DNA of 38,173 nucleotides from DTJG01 sp964532995 (GTDB taxonomy: Bacteria; Ratteibacteria; UBA8468; B48-G9; DTJG01): positions 1 through 38,173 of the forward strand of contig CAZHJN010000018.1 of the NCBI GenBank assembly GCA_964532995.1, written 5' to 3'. This document shows, in pieces, positions 31,136-38,173 of the stretch. The position numbers and the translations under genes were made by a program. Below the pieces are notes generated by a model. The model ran no database searches, was not told the DNA's origin, and saw nothing but the letters and a program-made list of their open reading frames with translations. The stretch's first letter is position 1; each line of letters opens with the position of its first letter.

Positions 31136-33154
31136 ATGTTTGAGAAAGCCCGGATTCTGATTATCGTCGTTGCGGTATTTTTTTCTTTCGTCTGCGGAGC
31201 GCAGACGATAAAGGATTTACCACAGATAAAAGGCTCCTCGGTTTCAATGCCCGTGGATGAATTTTCAAATCTCATTAAAGATGCAAAGATTTCCATGCCA
31301 TGGATAGATTTTGCTAAATTTCTGACCTCCCAGACCGGTGTAAAAAACATCAGTATCCCCTGGGAAATGTTTTTGAAGTATCTTGAACTTACAGCGCCTG
31401 CAAAACCACCTGTAAAGCCGCCTGTTGACTATATTATTACCGGTGTGAGGTACCAGGGAAAGCCGGAAGAAAATTTCTGTGAACTGAAATTTCAGGCAAA
31501 TCTTGTCGTCATGAAAAATCCTGCTGATGGATGGACAGCAGTAAAACTCTGGCATGCACTTTATCCGGCAATTGTTTCAGAAATAAAATGCGACGGAAAA
31601 CCGGTAAATCTCTACACCGGATCTGATGGATATTACCAGTTTCTTGTTAACCAGCAGGGTACATTTTCGCTGGAAGGTAAACTGCTGGCAAAATTATCAG
31701 GCAGGGGTGAATCCCTCAGTCTTGCGTCAATACCAAATACAGCATGTATACTGAATCTATCGTTACCAAAGGATTACCAGGTTTTTTCTTCTGGTGCCGG
31801 CATGGTTAAAATAGACCGCACAAAAGAATCCACAGAGGTCCAGATTGCCTTTCAACCTGGCACCAGCATGGATGTTTCGTGGTCTCTCATGACAAAAGAA
31901 CCCGCTGAGCCAAGAATCTTTGCAAATGCTAACATTTCAAGTTACATTCAGCCTGAGATTATGAGAACAAACGCATCAATACGATACGAAATTCTCTATC
32001 AACCTGTGAAATCACTGAAAATATTATTGCCTGATGGAGTGCGACTGGACAATGTATCCGGTAATTTCCTTAACTGGAAACAGACAGATTCAACCGTTCA
32101 GATTGAACTTAAACCAGAGACAAAAGGAAGTTTGAATGTTGACATCTCTTACCAGCAGGATTTAAAACCGGACACCGCAGAAATAAACATCAAAAGTCCC
32201 CTTGTACCCGATGCGGAAAGGGTAACAGGATATTTCTCTGTGGGATCAACACAAAATATTGAGGTCAGTTCCACCGAGTATGAAAACATATCATTGATAG
32301 ACCCAAAGGAAATGCCTGGTTCTACAGCAACAACAGCACTGGCATTTAAACTCCATCGGCTTCCCTTTTCTGCAGCGGTTAGAATCACAAAATATCAGGA
32401 ATTGCCTGTGCTTGAAGCAACATGCGATTCAGTCAATGCGATTACAGCCGCAACAATTGACGGGAAAACCATTACAAGGATGATTTATCACGTAAGAAAC
32501 AACGCAAGACAATTTCTGACAGTAAAACTTCCTGAAAAAAGCCAGATGTGGAGTGTTTATGTGGCAAATAATCCTATCAAGCCGCTTGCCGGAAAATCCG
32601 GAAGTATTCTTGTGCCGCTACCCAAAGCTCAGGGAAAATCTGAATCAGCAGTACCTGTGGAAGTAATATACTACCAGCCCGGCATACCATTTGGAAAAAC
32701 AGGTGAATTTCAGATCAACCTGCCGGTTGTTGATATACCTGTTATGCACCTGATGTATTCTCTTTACATCCCGGAGAAACTAACTCTTGATAGTTTCAGT
32801 GGAAACCTCGAAAAGGTTGAAAGGTTTTCTCTGATGGAGGATGAGGATAAAAAGGCGTTTGAAAAAGCGCCATCAGAGGAAAAAACAAAAAGAGAAACCA
32901 GCAGAATATCAAAATCAACACTCTATATTGCAAGCCAGCAGGGACTCGAGAGAAACGTGGATGCAGCGTTATCTGAAAGGATTTCTGGATCCATTTCCGG
33001 GACCGTCGGAAAAGCAGGAGAAGACAGTATCTCTGGTTTTCTACCCCTGAAAATATACATTCCGACAACCGGAAAACTGGTCAGATTTGAAAAACGTCTT
33101 ATTATGGATGAGAATATATTTGTGAAAGCCCGTTATAAACTGGCACTTCGATAG
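31136..33154 (+). CDS. Large secreted protein of unknown function
   Basis: I do not recognise a named family for this 672-residue protein. A signal peptide covers 1-22 (hydrophobic ARILIIVVAVFFSFVCGA). Three short repeats follow, VSMPVDEFSNLI (36-47), ISMPWIDFAKFL (52-63) and ISIPWEMFLKYL (72-83), then a Pro-rich linker near 87-97. The rest is beta-rich with no cysteine-rich or catalytic signature. A stretch VRNNARQFLTVKLPEKSQMW (about 455-474) resembles sequences seen in large secreted proteins of Planctomycetes and relatives. A charged helical segment is at about 560-590. A GAGGAGG precedes the ATG. It may work with the next gene, 11 bases on. An extracytoplasmic scaffold or adhesin is a guess. 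Confidence 0.75.
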   Translation: MFEKARILIIVVAVFFSFVCGAQTIKDLPQIKGSSVSMPVDEFSNLIKDAKISMPWIDFAKFLTSQTGVKNISIPWEMFLKYLELTAPAKPPVKPPVDYIITGVRYQGKPEENFCELKFQANLVVMKNPADGWTAVKLWHALYPAIVSEIKCDGKPVNLYTGSDGYYQFLVNQQGTFSLEGKLLAKLSGRGESLSLASIPNTACILNLSLPKDYQVFSSGAGMVKIDRTKESTEVQIAFQPGTSMDVSWSLMTKEPAEPRIFANANISSYIQPEIMRTNASIRYEILYQPVKSLKILLPDGVRLDNVSGNFLNWKQTDSTVQIELKPETKGSLNVDISYQQDLKPDTAEINIKSPLVPDAERVTGYFSVGSTQNIEVSSTEYENISLIDPKEMPGSTATTALAFKLHRLPFSAAVRITKYQELPVLEATCDSVNAITAATIDGKTITRMIYHVRNNARQFLTVKLPEKSQMWSVYVANNPIKPLAGKSGSILVPLPKAQGKSESAVPVEVIYYQPGIPFGKTGEFQINLPVVDIPVMHLMYSLYIPEKLTLDSFSGNLEKVERFSLMEDEDKKAFEKAPSEEKTKRETSRISKSTLYIASQQGLERNVDAALSERISGSISGTVGKAGEDSISGFLPLKIYIPTTGKLVRFEKRLIMDENIFVKARYKLALR

Positions 33155-33165
33155 AAAGGAGCACC

Positions 33166-34083
33166 TTGAAAAAGATTTTGATATCTTTGCTTGTGTTCTG
33201 GTTTTTCCTGGCTTCTGTCGGATTCTCCCAGCAGGAAAAGTCAATTTCAGCATTTGAAGTCGTGGAGAAACTTGTCGCAAGAATCCAGCAGATGCCGGAC
33301 AATGAAAGTATAAAAAATGTTTCCGGCACGATAACTTTCAGCGCAAAACTCAGTGATTCAGATTATGCCAATCTTAAGCCCCTTACTGAAAAACTTTTTG
33401 GAAAAGTTTTATCAAATCCCATCAGGCTGGAGGGTAAATTCATCTCGATTCTTCCCACGGCAGGTGGAAAAATTGAAAAGTTTATGCTTTCCGGTAAAAC
33501 AGAATTGGGTGATTTCTATATTTACAGAAATGCTGATAATCTTACAATCTTTTGGCCAGAGACAGGAATACTCATAGAGGATAATCTGTCAGAAATAAGA
33601 AAAATATCTGGTAAAAATCTTCCCGGACCGCCTTCTGCGTTGAACGAAGGTCTTGGAATGATTCTCGGTTCAATTTCATTCAAAACCGTTTTTAATCAGA
33701 TAAAGTCTTGGTTTTATGATGCGGCTGTTTCCAGGGTTGAAAAATCAGGTAAGAAACTTATCGAACTGACAAAAAAAGAAAATGAATTTGATGTAAAGAT
33801 GTATATCAATCCCGATAACTGGAGTATTGCTGAGTGTGTTTTGTTGCATGACAGGGCGACAGTTACCCTGAACTTCAAAAACACACCCTCACAAAAACCA
33901 TGCCTCGCTGACTATATGCCAGAATCAATAAAAATTGACACCATTGAAAAAGGAAATGCCGTAAGGATTGAGTTTGGTTCTCTGACCTATAACAGAGTTT
34001 TAGATGAGGGATTATTCAATCTGAAAAAGATGAAACTTTCTGAATTCATTTCAAGCATGGCTATAAAATTGTTCAATCAATAA
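33166..34083 (+). CDS. Secreted LolA-like outer-membrane lipoprotein-sorting fold protein
   Basis: The 305-residue protein has a signal peptide (MKKILISLLVFWFFLASVGFS). It then shows a LolA/LolB-like pattern: an N-terminal helix (AFEVVEKLVARIQQM), a beta series SGTITFSAKLSD and RLEGKFISI, FYIYRNADNLTIFWPETGIL, and a helical lid, ending with the substrate-cavity strand FGSLTYNRVLDEGLFNLKK. True LolA carries lipoproteins across the periplasm; proteins of similar fold have other lipid roles, so the name is by fold only. It starts with TTG, supported by AAAGGAG five bases upstream. It follows the 672-residue secreted gene closely and may share its function. Remote similarity only. Confidence 0.6.
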   Translation: MKKILISLLVFWFFLASVGFSQQEKSISAFEVVEKLVARIQQMPDNESIKNVSGTITFSAKLSDSDYANLKPLTEKLFGKVLSNPIRLEGKFISILPTAGGKIEKFMLSGKTELGDFYIYRNADNLTIFWPETGILIEDNLSEIRKISGKNLPGPPSALNEGLGMILGSISFKTVFNQIKSWFYDAAVSRVEKSGKKLIELTKKENEFDVKMYINPDNWSIAECVLLHDRATVTLNFKNTPSQKPCLADYMPESIKIDTIEKGNAVRIEFGSLTYNRVLDEGLFNLKKMKLSEFISSMAIKLFNQ

Positions 34084-34745
34084 ATCTTTTACCTTTTTAC
34101 CCGGGTGTTAAAGAAAGGGTCGGATATAAAAAGTGGTCAGAATATTTAGATGCGTATGCAGAAACTACCAGGCCAGACTTTTCTGAGAAAGATTTCCGCT
34201 GGCAGCTGAATACAGCCATAGATCACGGGGCTAAAGGTATAATGTGGTTTTTCTTTTATATGAGGGAACCTCACTCCAACTATCGGGTCCCACCAATTGA
34301 CGAACACCGGGAGCGAACCGAAACTTTTCAATGGTTGAGTCGCGTAAACCGTACATTTCTCAAGTCAACTGGAATGATAATGAAAGACCTCGTCCTCCAA
34401 AAAGTCAGCCATGTAGAAAAAGCATGGGGAGGAATTCCTCTTTTTGAAACAAGCGAGATTGTTAAACAGGTAACCTCTTTTCAGAATGTTCCTCTGATTA
34501 TTTCAGAATTCAAAAATCCAGAAGGAAAGGATTACATTGCGGTGGTAAACAACAGCCAGCGTGAGAATACAGAAATGGAAATACAGGTTGAGGGAGAAAA
34601 GATGTATAATATCGGATGGATGGGAAAGGAAATATTAATTAGTGCAATCAGACCTGGTACCGGCGAAAATTTGATTAAAATCAGACAATGGCTTGCACCC
34701 GGGCAGATGGAACTTTACAGAATTGAAGGTCAGGCAGTTCGCTGA
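34044..34745 (+). pseudogene. 5'-truncated remnant of a secreted glycoside-hydrolase-like gene
   Basis: An open frame without a proper start runs from 34044 to 34745. From about 34086 it reads as real protein: NLLPFYPGVKERVGYKKWSE, then FRWQLNTAIDHGAKGIMWFFFYMREPHSNYRVPPID, then a beta-rich tail ending LAPGQMELYRIEGQAV. GAKGIMWFFFY and the WLSRVNRTF helix look like the end of a TIM-barrel glycosidase plus a C-terminal beta domain. The catalytic N-terminal part is missing; the frame begins inside the 3' end of the preceding gene in another frame. The first internal ATG (34242) would give 167 residues, but homology-like sequence extends before it. I read it as a deletion remnant, adjacent to the CBM9-like gene. 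Confidence 0.65.
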
Positions 34746-34790
34746 ATTTCAGGATTAACCATTTTGTGAACGTATAAAGATGGGGGAAAA

Positions 34791-35561
34791 ATGAAGAAAA
34801 AGAGATTTTTAATTTTGTTAGTTTTAATTCTCCCCGGAATAATCATTCCTTTTGAACAGAAAGAAAAAACAGGAGAGGAGACCAGGAAAGAATTTGCTTG
34901 TTATAAAACAAGAAACCCGATAAAACTGGATGGTGAATTAAAAGAAGAAGATTGGAGCAGAGCCAGTGTAATTGAAAACTTTTATACCTGGAACGCAGAA
35001 GGCAAGTTAAAATATGCTATCAGCAGGACAAAAGTCCGTATCCTGTGGGATGATAAAAACCTCTATATAGGAGCAGAACTGGAAGACAAAGATATTTTTG
35101 CCATAGAAACCAGCAAGAAAGCTATCTGCCAGGATGACGTTTTTGAGATATTTATAAAGCCTCTTACCGAGAAAACACATTACTATGAGTTCCATATCTC
35201 CCCTAAGAATCAAAAACTGCAATTCTTCATACCAAGGCGCGGTTGTGGAAGTCTGGATCGATTTTATTTCTCTTCAGGAATAAAAAGTGCAGTCAGGTTA
35301 AGTGGCACGTTAAATAACTGGAAGGATATTGATAAGGGATGGACAGTGGAAGCAGCCATCCCTTTCTCGGCTTTTTCAATGACGACTGCTCCTCCTCAGG
35401 ATGGAACGAAATGGTTCATTTTTTTCGGCAGATATGACTACTCATACTATCTACCGCAGGAGTACTTCAAGGGGGTTGAACTCTCTTTCTCTGCCGCTTT
35501 GAGCAAAAGAAATTTTCACCTTTACGAGGATTATGACATTATTGTCTTCTCTGATAGATAA
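34791..35561 (+). CDS. Secreted CBM9-like carbohydrate-binding protein
   Basis: The 256-residue protein has a signal peptide (1-20, MKKKRFLILLVLILPGIIIP) and a single family 9-like carbohydrate-binding domain. That domain is recognised by KTRNPIKLDGELKEEDWSRAS near 39-58, VRILWDDKNLYIGAELED (82-99), DDVFEIFIKP (113-123), HYYEFHISP and WTVEAAIPFSAF near 193-205. No catalytic domain is attached. Such proteins occur beside polysaccharide-degrading enzymes in Bacteroidota, Planctomycetes and candidate phyla. Its neighbour is the truncated glycosidase-like remnant, so this is likely the survivor of a sugar-degradation locus. A GGGGGA ribosome site precedes the ATG. Confidence 0.82.
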   Translation: MKKKRFLILLVLILPGIIIPFEQKEKTGEETRKEFACYKTRNPIKLDGELKEEDWSRASVIENFYTWNAEGKLKYAISRTKVRILWDDKNLYIGAELEDKDIFAIETSKKAICQDDVFEIFIKPLTEKTHYYEFHISPKNQKLQFFIPRRGCGSLDRFYFSSGIKSAVRLSGTLNNWKDIDKGWTVEAAIPFSAFSMTTAPPQDGTKWFIFFGRYDYSYYLPQEYFKGVELSFSAALSKRNFHLYEDYDIIVFSDR

Positions 35562-35606
35562 AAACAATTTTCTTTTTGCTTTTCTACGGTTCGCCTTTCA
35601 CACCTG

Positions 35607-35632
35607 ACAGTAAAAACAGGTCATCTTACTGT
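35607..35632. repeat. 7-bp inverted repeat hairpin
   Basis: ACAGTAA (35607-35613) and TTACTGT (35626-35632) are perfect reverse complements around a 12-base loop. No T-run follows on the plus strand. The first arm and loop share the 15-mer ACAGTAAAAACAGGT with the gltX promoter region (17105-17119). It may be a weak terminator or operator, or chance in AT-rich DNA. Confidence 0.35.
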
Positions 35633-35662
35633 AAAGTCTTTTCAGTATTGACAATGAATTAA

Positions 35663-35833
35663 ATCAGGTTCCCTGAAAATGCTGTTTATCCGTACACCGG
35701 TCATCCGATACACACAGAAAGCAAACAGCTGATTATTGGTCCTCATACCATTAATCCACAAGGTAATGTCAGGACTTTTCATGAGCGTGTGGGTATCAGT
35801 CTTACAGCAACAGCAGGACAACCCGCTCAATGA
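35663..35833 (+). pseudogene. Orphan 56-codon coding-like fragment without a start
   Basis: After a TAA at 35660, one frame stays open for 56 codons to TGA (35831). It reads ENAVYPYTGHPIHTESKQL, then IIGPHTINPQGNVRTFHERV, ending GISLTATAGQPAQ. The composition is protein-like, rich in His, Pro, Thr and Gly, and the Arg/Ala codons (CGT, GCT) differ from the AGA/AGG habit of neighbours. There is no start codon or ribosome site. It may be the 3' remnant of a transferred gene; I do not recognise the family. It could also be chance. Confidence 0.35.
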
Positions 35834-35861
35834 TAACAATCCTTCTTGCCTTTTGGAAAAA

Positions 35862-35870
35862 TGCTAAAAT
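35862..35870 (+). promoter_or_regulatory. Extended -10 element before the MATE gene
   Basis: TG (35862-35863), C, then TAAAAT (35865-35870). The ATG at 35879 follows after eight bases without a Shine-Dalgarno sequence, so the mRNA is probably leaderless. No matching -35 is clear. The same TGnTAAAAT arrangement occurs at 963 and 29518. Confidence 0.5.
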
Positions 35871-35878
35871 AAATAATT

Positions 35879-37288
35879 ATGCTTACAGCGATAAAATTCA
35901 TATTCAGACAACCTGCTCTCTTCAAAGAGGTTTTTGTTCTGGCATTTCCATTGATAATCGGGACAAGCGCATGGACCATTCAGCACTTTGTTGACAGGAT
36001 GTTTCTTGCATGGTATTCAACCCAGGCTGTTGCTGCTTCTATGCCTGCTGGAATGCTCAACATGCTTACCATGAGTATTTTTACCGGAACAGCAGTCTTC
36101 ACTGAAACTTTTGTTGCGCAGTATTTTGGAGCAAGGCAATTTGAAAGGATAGGAGCAGTGATGTGGCAGGGTATTTATATTGGGCTACTCGGTGCGGTTT
36201 TTCATCTGGTACTGATTCCATTTGCTGTTCCTTTATTTCAGGCAATAGGACATGCTCCTGATGTTTTGTCACTTGAAATTGAGTATTTTCAAACACTGTG
36301 TCTGGGTGCAGGTGCAGTTATATGTTCGGCTGCGGTTGCCAGTTTTTTTGCGGGAAGGGGAAAGACCAGGCAGGTGATGATTGCCACCCTTTTCCAGACA
36401 GGTGTAAATATAATACTTGACTACATTTTGATTTTCGGAAATCTTGGATTTCCTGCCCTCGGCATTAAAGGAGCAGGTCTTGCTTCTGTGATATCAGCAT
36501 ACTCTCATCTTATTTTTCTTCTGCTTCTTGCAGCAAAGCAGAGCCACCAGGCAAAATACAGGATTTACAGTTCATGGAAAATAGATATTGAGCTTTTCAA
36601 AAGGATAATCAAATATGGCGTGCCAAATGGATTGCAGGCAACCATTGACCTTGCCGGATTTTCAATATTTCTGCTTCTTCTTGGAAGAATTGGAACAATC
36701 CCTCTTGCCGCAACAAATATTGCTTTCAACATCAACATTCTTGCCTTTATGCCAATGATAGGCATTGGAATGGCTGTATCAATACTGGTTGGGCAGAATC
36801 TTGGCGCCGACAATCCTGAAAAAGCCCATATATGCGCGTGGACAGGATTTATTATAACCTTCTTATATATGCTGGTTCTTGCTATTTTGTATGTAACAAT
36901 CCCTGATATCTTCATTAAGCCTTTTTCTTTCAGGGCAGATCCATCTGAATTTGAAAATATCCGACATATTGCTGTTATTCTTCTCAGATTTGTTGCTTTC
37001 TATTCTCTTTTTGATGGGATGAATGTTATTTTTGCATCGGCGCTCAGAGGAGCAGGAGATACCAGATTTATAATGATGGCAGTGGGTTTTATCTCTGTTC
37101 TGGTCTTGATTGTTCCATCTGTGGTTTTTATAGTTTTACTTCAAAAAGGAATATATGCGGCATGGACCATTGCAACAATCTATGTTATATCTCTGGCAAT
37201 GATGTTTTTCACGAGATTCCAGCAGGGAAAATGGAAAAATATGCGTGTTATTGAATACAGGTCATTTACTGTTGATGATGCTTCTTAA
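35879..37288 (+). CDS. MATE-family efflux transporter (NorM-like)
   Basis: A 469-residue inner-membrane protein with about 12 hydrophobic helices in two halves, the MATE fold. The N-lobe has VLAFPLIIGTSAWTIQHFVDRMFLAWY and the ETFVAQYFGARQF loop; the C-lobe has GVPNGLQATIDLAGFSIF and the matching VGQNLGADNPEKA loop. MATE proteins expel cationic drugs or toxins with H+ or Na+; the ion cannot be decided here. D39 of FVDRMF is in the usual helix-1 position. No regulator is adjacent. The ATG lacks a ribosome site and lies behind an extended -10 box. The stop overlaps the convergent aldo/keto-like gene by four bases. Confidence 0.93.
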   Translation: MLTAIKFIFRQPALFKEVFVLAFPLIIGTSAWTIQHFVDRMFLAWYSTQAVAASMPAGMLNMLTMSIFTGTAVFTETFVAQYFGARQFERIGAVMWQGIYIGLLGAVFHLVLIPFAVPLFQAIGHAPDVLSLEIEYFQTLCLGAGAVICSAAVASFFAGRGKTRQVMIATLFQTGVNIILDYILIFGNLGFPALGIKGAGLASVISAYSHLIFLLLLAAKQSHQAKYRIYSSWKIDIELFKRIIKYGVPNGLQATIDLAGFSIFLLLLGRIGTIPLAATNIAFNINILAFMPMIGIGMAVSILVGQNLGADNPEKAHICAWTGFIITFLYMLVLAILYVTIPDIFIKPFSFRADPSEFENIRHIAVILLRFVAFYSLFDGMNVIFASALRGAGDTRFIMMAVGFISVLVLIVPSVVFIVLLQKGIYAAWTIATIYVISLAMMFFTRFQQGKWKNMRVIEYRSFTVDDAS

Positions 37289-38145
37289 TCTGTTTTTATT
37301 GATTTTTTGCTTCTTGTTTCCTGCAATGTATATTCTGCCGGTTTTTTTTCGAGGACTGAAAGAGAGATTTCTATAACCTCCTTTGCTTCATCAGGACTCA
37401 TCACCCCAACAGCCACCATATCCTGAGGTCTGATATTATTCCAGACAAAGGTCAAACCCTGCAACGGTCTTATCTGACCTGATGCAAATGGTTTTATTGT
37501 AAGTACTGGTTTTTTTGCATTCTGAATGATTCTCGCCACCCAGTCAACCTCAACCTGCATCAAAAATCCCATTGAATTGAAAATACTTATGTATGTTTCT
37601 GTGTCTACATTTGTCTCATCAGCATACACGATTGTTTCAGGCATATGAGTGCTTAAACCCGGTACCATACCGCGTTCTCTGATCAATTTCATCAAAGAAT
37701 CAATCTGTCTTATGGTGCGGGTGCATCTGTCCACCATAGCATCGGTTGTTGCCTGATGAGGCATGCATATTGATACCTTTTCCTTTGCTTCAATATCAAG
37801 AATCCTTTTTGTCTCATCTGTGCAGAAACCTTTAACAGGAGTATCTTTATTAACCGGAAAAATAGGTGTTGAAATGATAATAATTTTTTTTCCTGTCCTG
37901 TTCTGAACTTCATCTATAGCTTCAGCAAGGACCCTGCGCTGAATCAGGCCTATTACTGTATCAATACCATTATTCACAAAAACTTCCAGAATATCAGCTA
38001 TTTTTTTTCTTGTGCCTATGTTTTCAATAATAAATCTGTCCTTTGCCCTTGTTGTATGGCTGAAACCAAGAAACCAGTTTGTTCCAATTACCAGACGGGA
38101 AACAGAAATACCACCGATATTTGTCCTCGGAAATTTTTGTCTCAT
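37285..38145 (-). CDS. Aldo/keto-reductase-like TIM-barrel protein, catalytic residues unclear
   Basis: The 286-residue protein resembles the aldo/keto-reductase superfamily in outline: a start like ISVSRLVIGTNWFLG (13-27), GIDTVIG (60-66), and the late VAVGVMSPDEAKEVIEI (244-260), like the cofactor-site end of that family. The catalytic Tyr usually seen in the 'DTA..YG' segment is not evident (GIDTVIGLIQRR), so it may not be a reductase. THMPETIVYADETNVDTETY and KPFASGQIRPLQG are the most distinctive stretches. The ATG at 38145 has GGGGAAG upstream; the in-frame TTG at 38166 is less likely. It ends against the MATE gene. Substrate and function unknown. Confidence 0.6.
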   Translation of the reverse strand: MRQKFPRTNIGGISVSRLVIGTNWFLGFSHTTRAKDRFIIENIGTRKKIADILEVFVNNGIDTVIGLIQRRVLAEAIDEVQNRTGKKIIIISTPIFPVNKDTPVKGFCTDETKRILDIEAKEKVSICMPHQATTDAMVDRCTRTIRQIDSLMKLIRERGMVPGLSTHMPETIVYADETNVDTETYISIFNSMGFLMQVEVDWVARIIQNAKKPVLTIKPFASGQIRPLQGLTFVWNNIRPQDMVAVGVMSPDEAKEVIEISLSVLEKKPAEYTLQETRSKKSIKTD

Positions 38146-38173
38146 ATCTTCCCCTTTTTTATACAATTATGGT

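Larger units (their letters stand above)
35562..35878. other. 317-base stretch without an intact gene
   Basis: Between the CBM9-like gene and the MATE gene there is an inverted repeat (35607-35632), a 56-codon orphan coding-like fragment (35663-35833), and the extended -10 of the MATE gene. I see no tRNA, terminator or insertion-sequence end. Confidence 0.5.

Noticed and set aside
35642..35839. 65-residue minus-strand frame with a CCCC run
   Set aside because: No start signal and no recognisable family. The opposite strand reads more like protein, so it was treated as a shadow of the orphan fragment.
1..38173. CRISPR array, prophage, toxin-antitoxin or defence system
   Set aside because: I looked for regularly spaced repeats, integrases, Cas, restriction and toxin-antitoxin type proteins on both strands and found none. 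The genes are mainly housekeeping.

Overview
The window is an AT-rich, gene-dense bacterial segment of about 38 kb. It carries some 33 protein genes, one intact tRNA, RNase P RNA and almost no non-coding space. The odd length, and the repeat-like sequence at base 1, suggest a whole metagenomic contig. The organism looks diderm (an Mla-type MlaE/MlaF/MlaD lipid transporter, a LolA-like protein, secreted proteins) and has bacterial class A RNase P RNA. Gene order around radA/yacL/ispD and ywlE/rpiB recalls Firmicutes. A DRG-type TGS GTPase, an AcsE-like methyltransferase, the lyxose-isomerase-like cupin and a CBM9 protein fit candidate phyla near Omnitrophota/Ratteibacteria. That placement is an inference, not a measurement.

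Layout. Bases 1-150 hold a palindromic repeat and a broken tRNA-Pro(GGG). Bases 147-4111 hold an AcsE-like methyltransferase, divergent from a small zincin, then a leftward operon: FAH-family enzyme, TsaC-phosphatase fusion, rpiB, pyrE. Bases 4169-17020 are an unbroken leftward run starting at a textbook promoter: rpsF-ssb-rpsR-rplI-dnaB, mlaE-mlaF-mlaD, radA-yacL-ispD, argJ, dnaJ, uvrB. Bases 17168-27049 are a tightly coupled rightward run: gltX, lyxose-isomerase-like cupin, cysS, uvrA, DRG-type GTPase, and a two-gene ABC importer without a binding protein. Then come tRNA-Val(CAC), a soluble histidine kinase, a leftward His/Cys-rich membrane protein, and the set C4-zinc-ribbon protein, RNase HI, rnpB. 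Bases 31136-35878 are the accessory part: two secreted proteins, a 5'-truncated glycoside-hydrolase-like remnant, a CBM9-like secreted protein, and a short orphan coding fragment. A MATE transporter and an aldo/keto-reductase-like protein close the window.

Most of the content is housekeeping: translation, DNA replication and repair, isoprenoid, arginine and pyrimidine synthesis, and outer-membrane lipid transport. I see no CRISPR array, phage, integrase or defence system. The most interesting signals are: (i) a recurring TGnTAAAAT element 6-8 bases before start codons that lack a Shine-Dalgarno sequence, suggesting leaderless mRNAs, plus a similar element 7 bases before the tRNA-Val 5' end; (ii) the TsaC-arginine-phosphatase-like fusion next to rpiB; (iii) an SSB without the usual acidic tip whose 3' end overlaps rpsR; (iv) an internally duplicated His/Cys/Asp membrane protein; (v) an RNase HI with His for the fourth catalytic Asp; and (vi) the broken tRNA-Pro at the contig edge.
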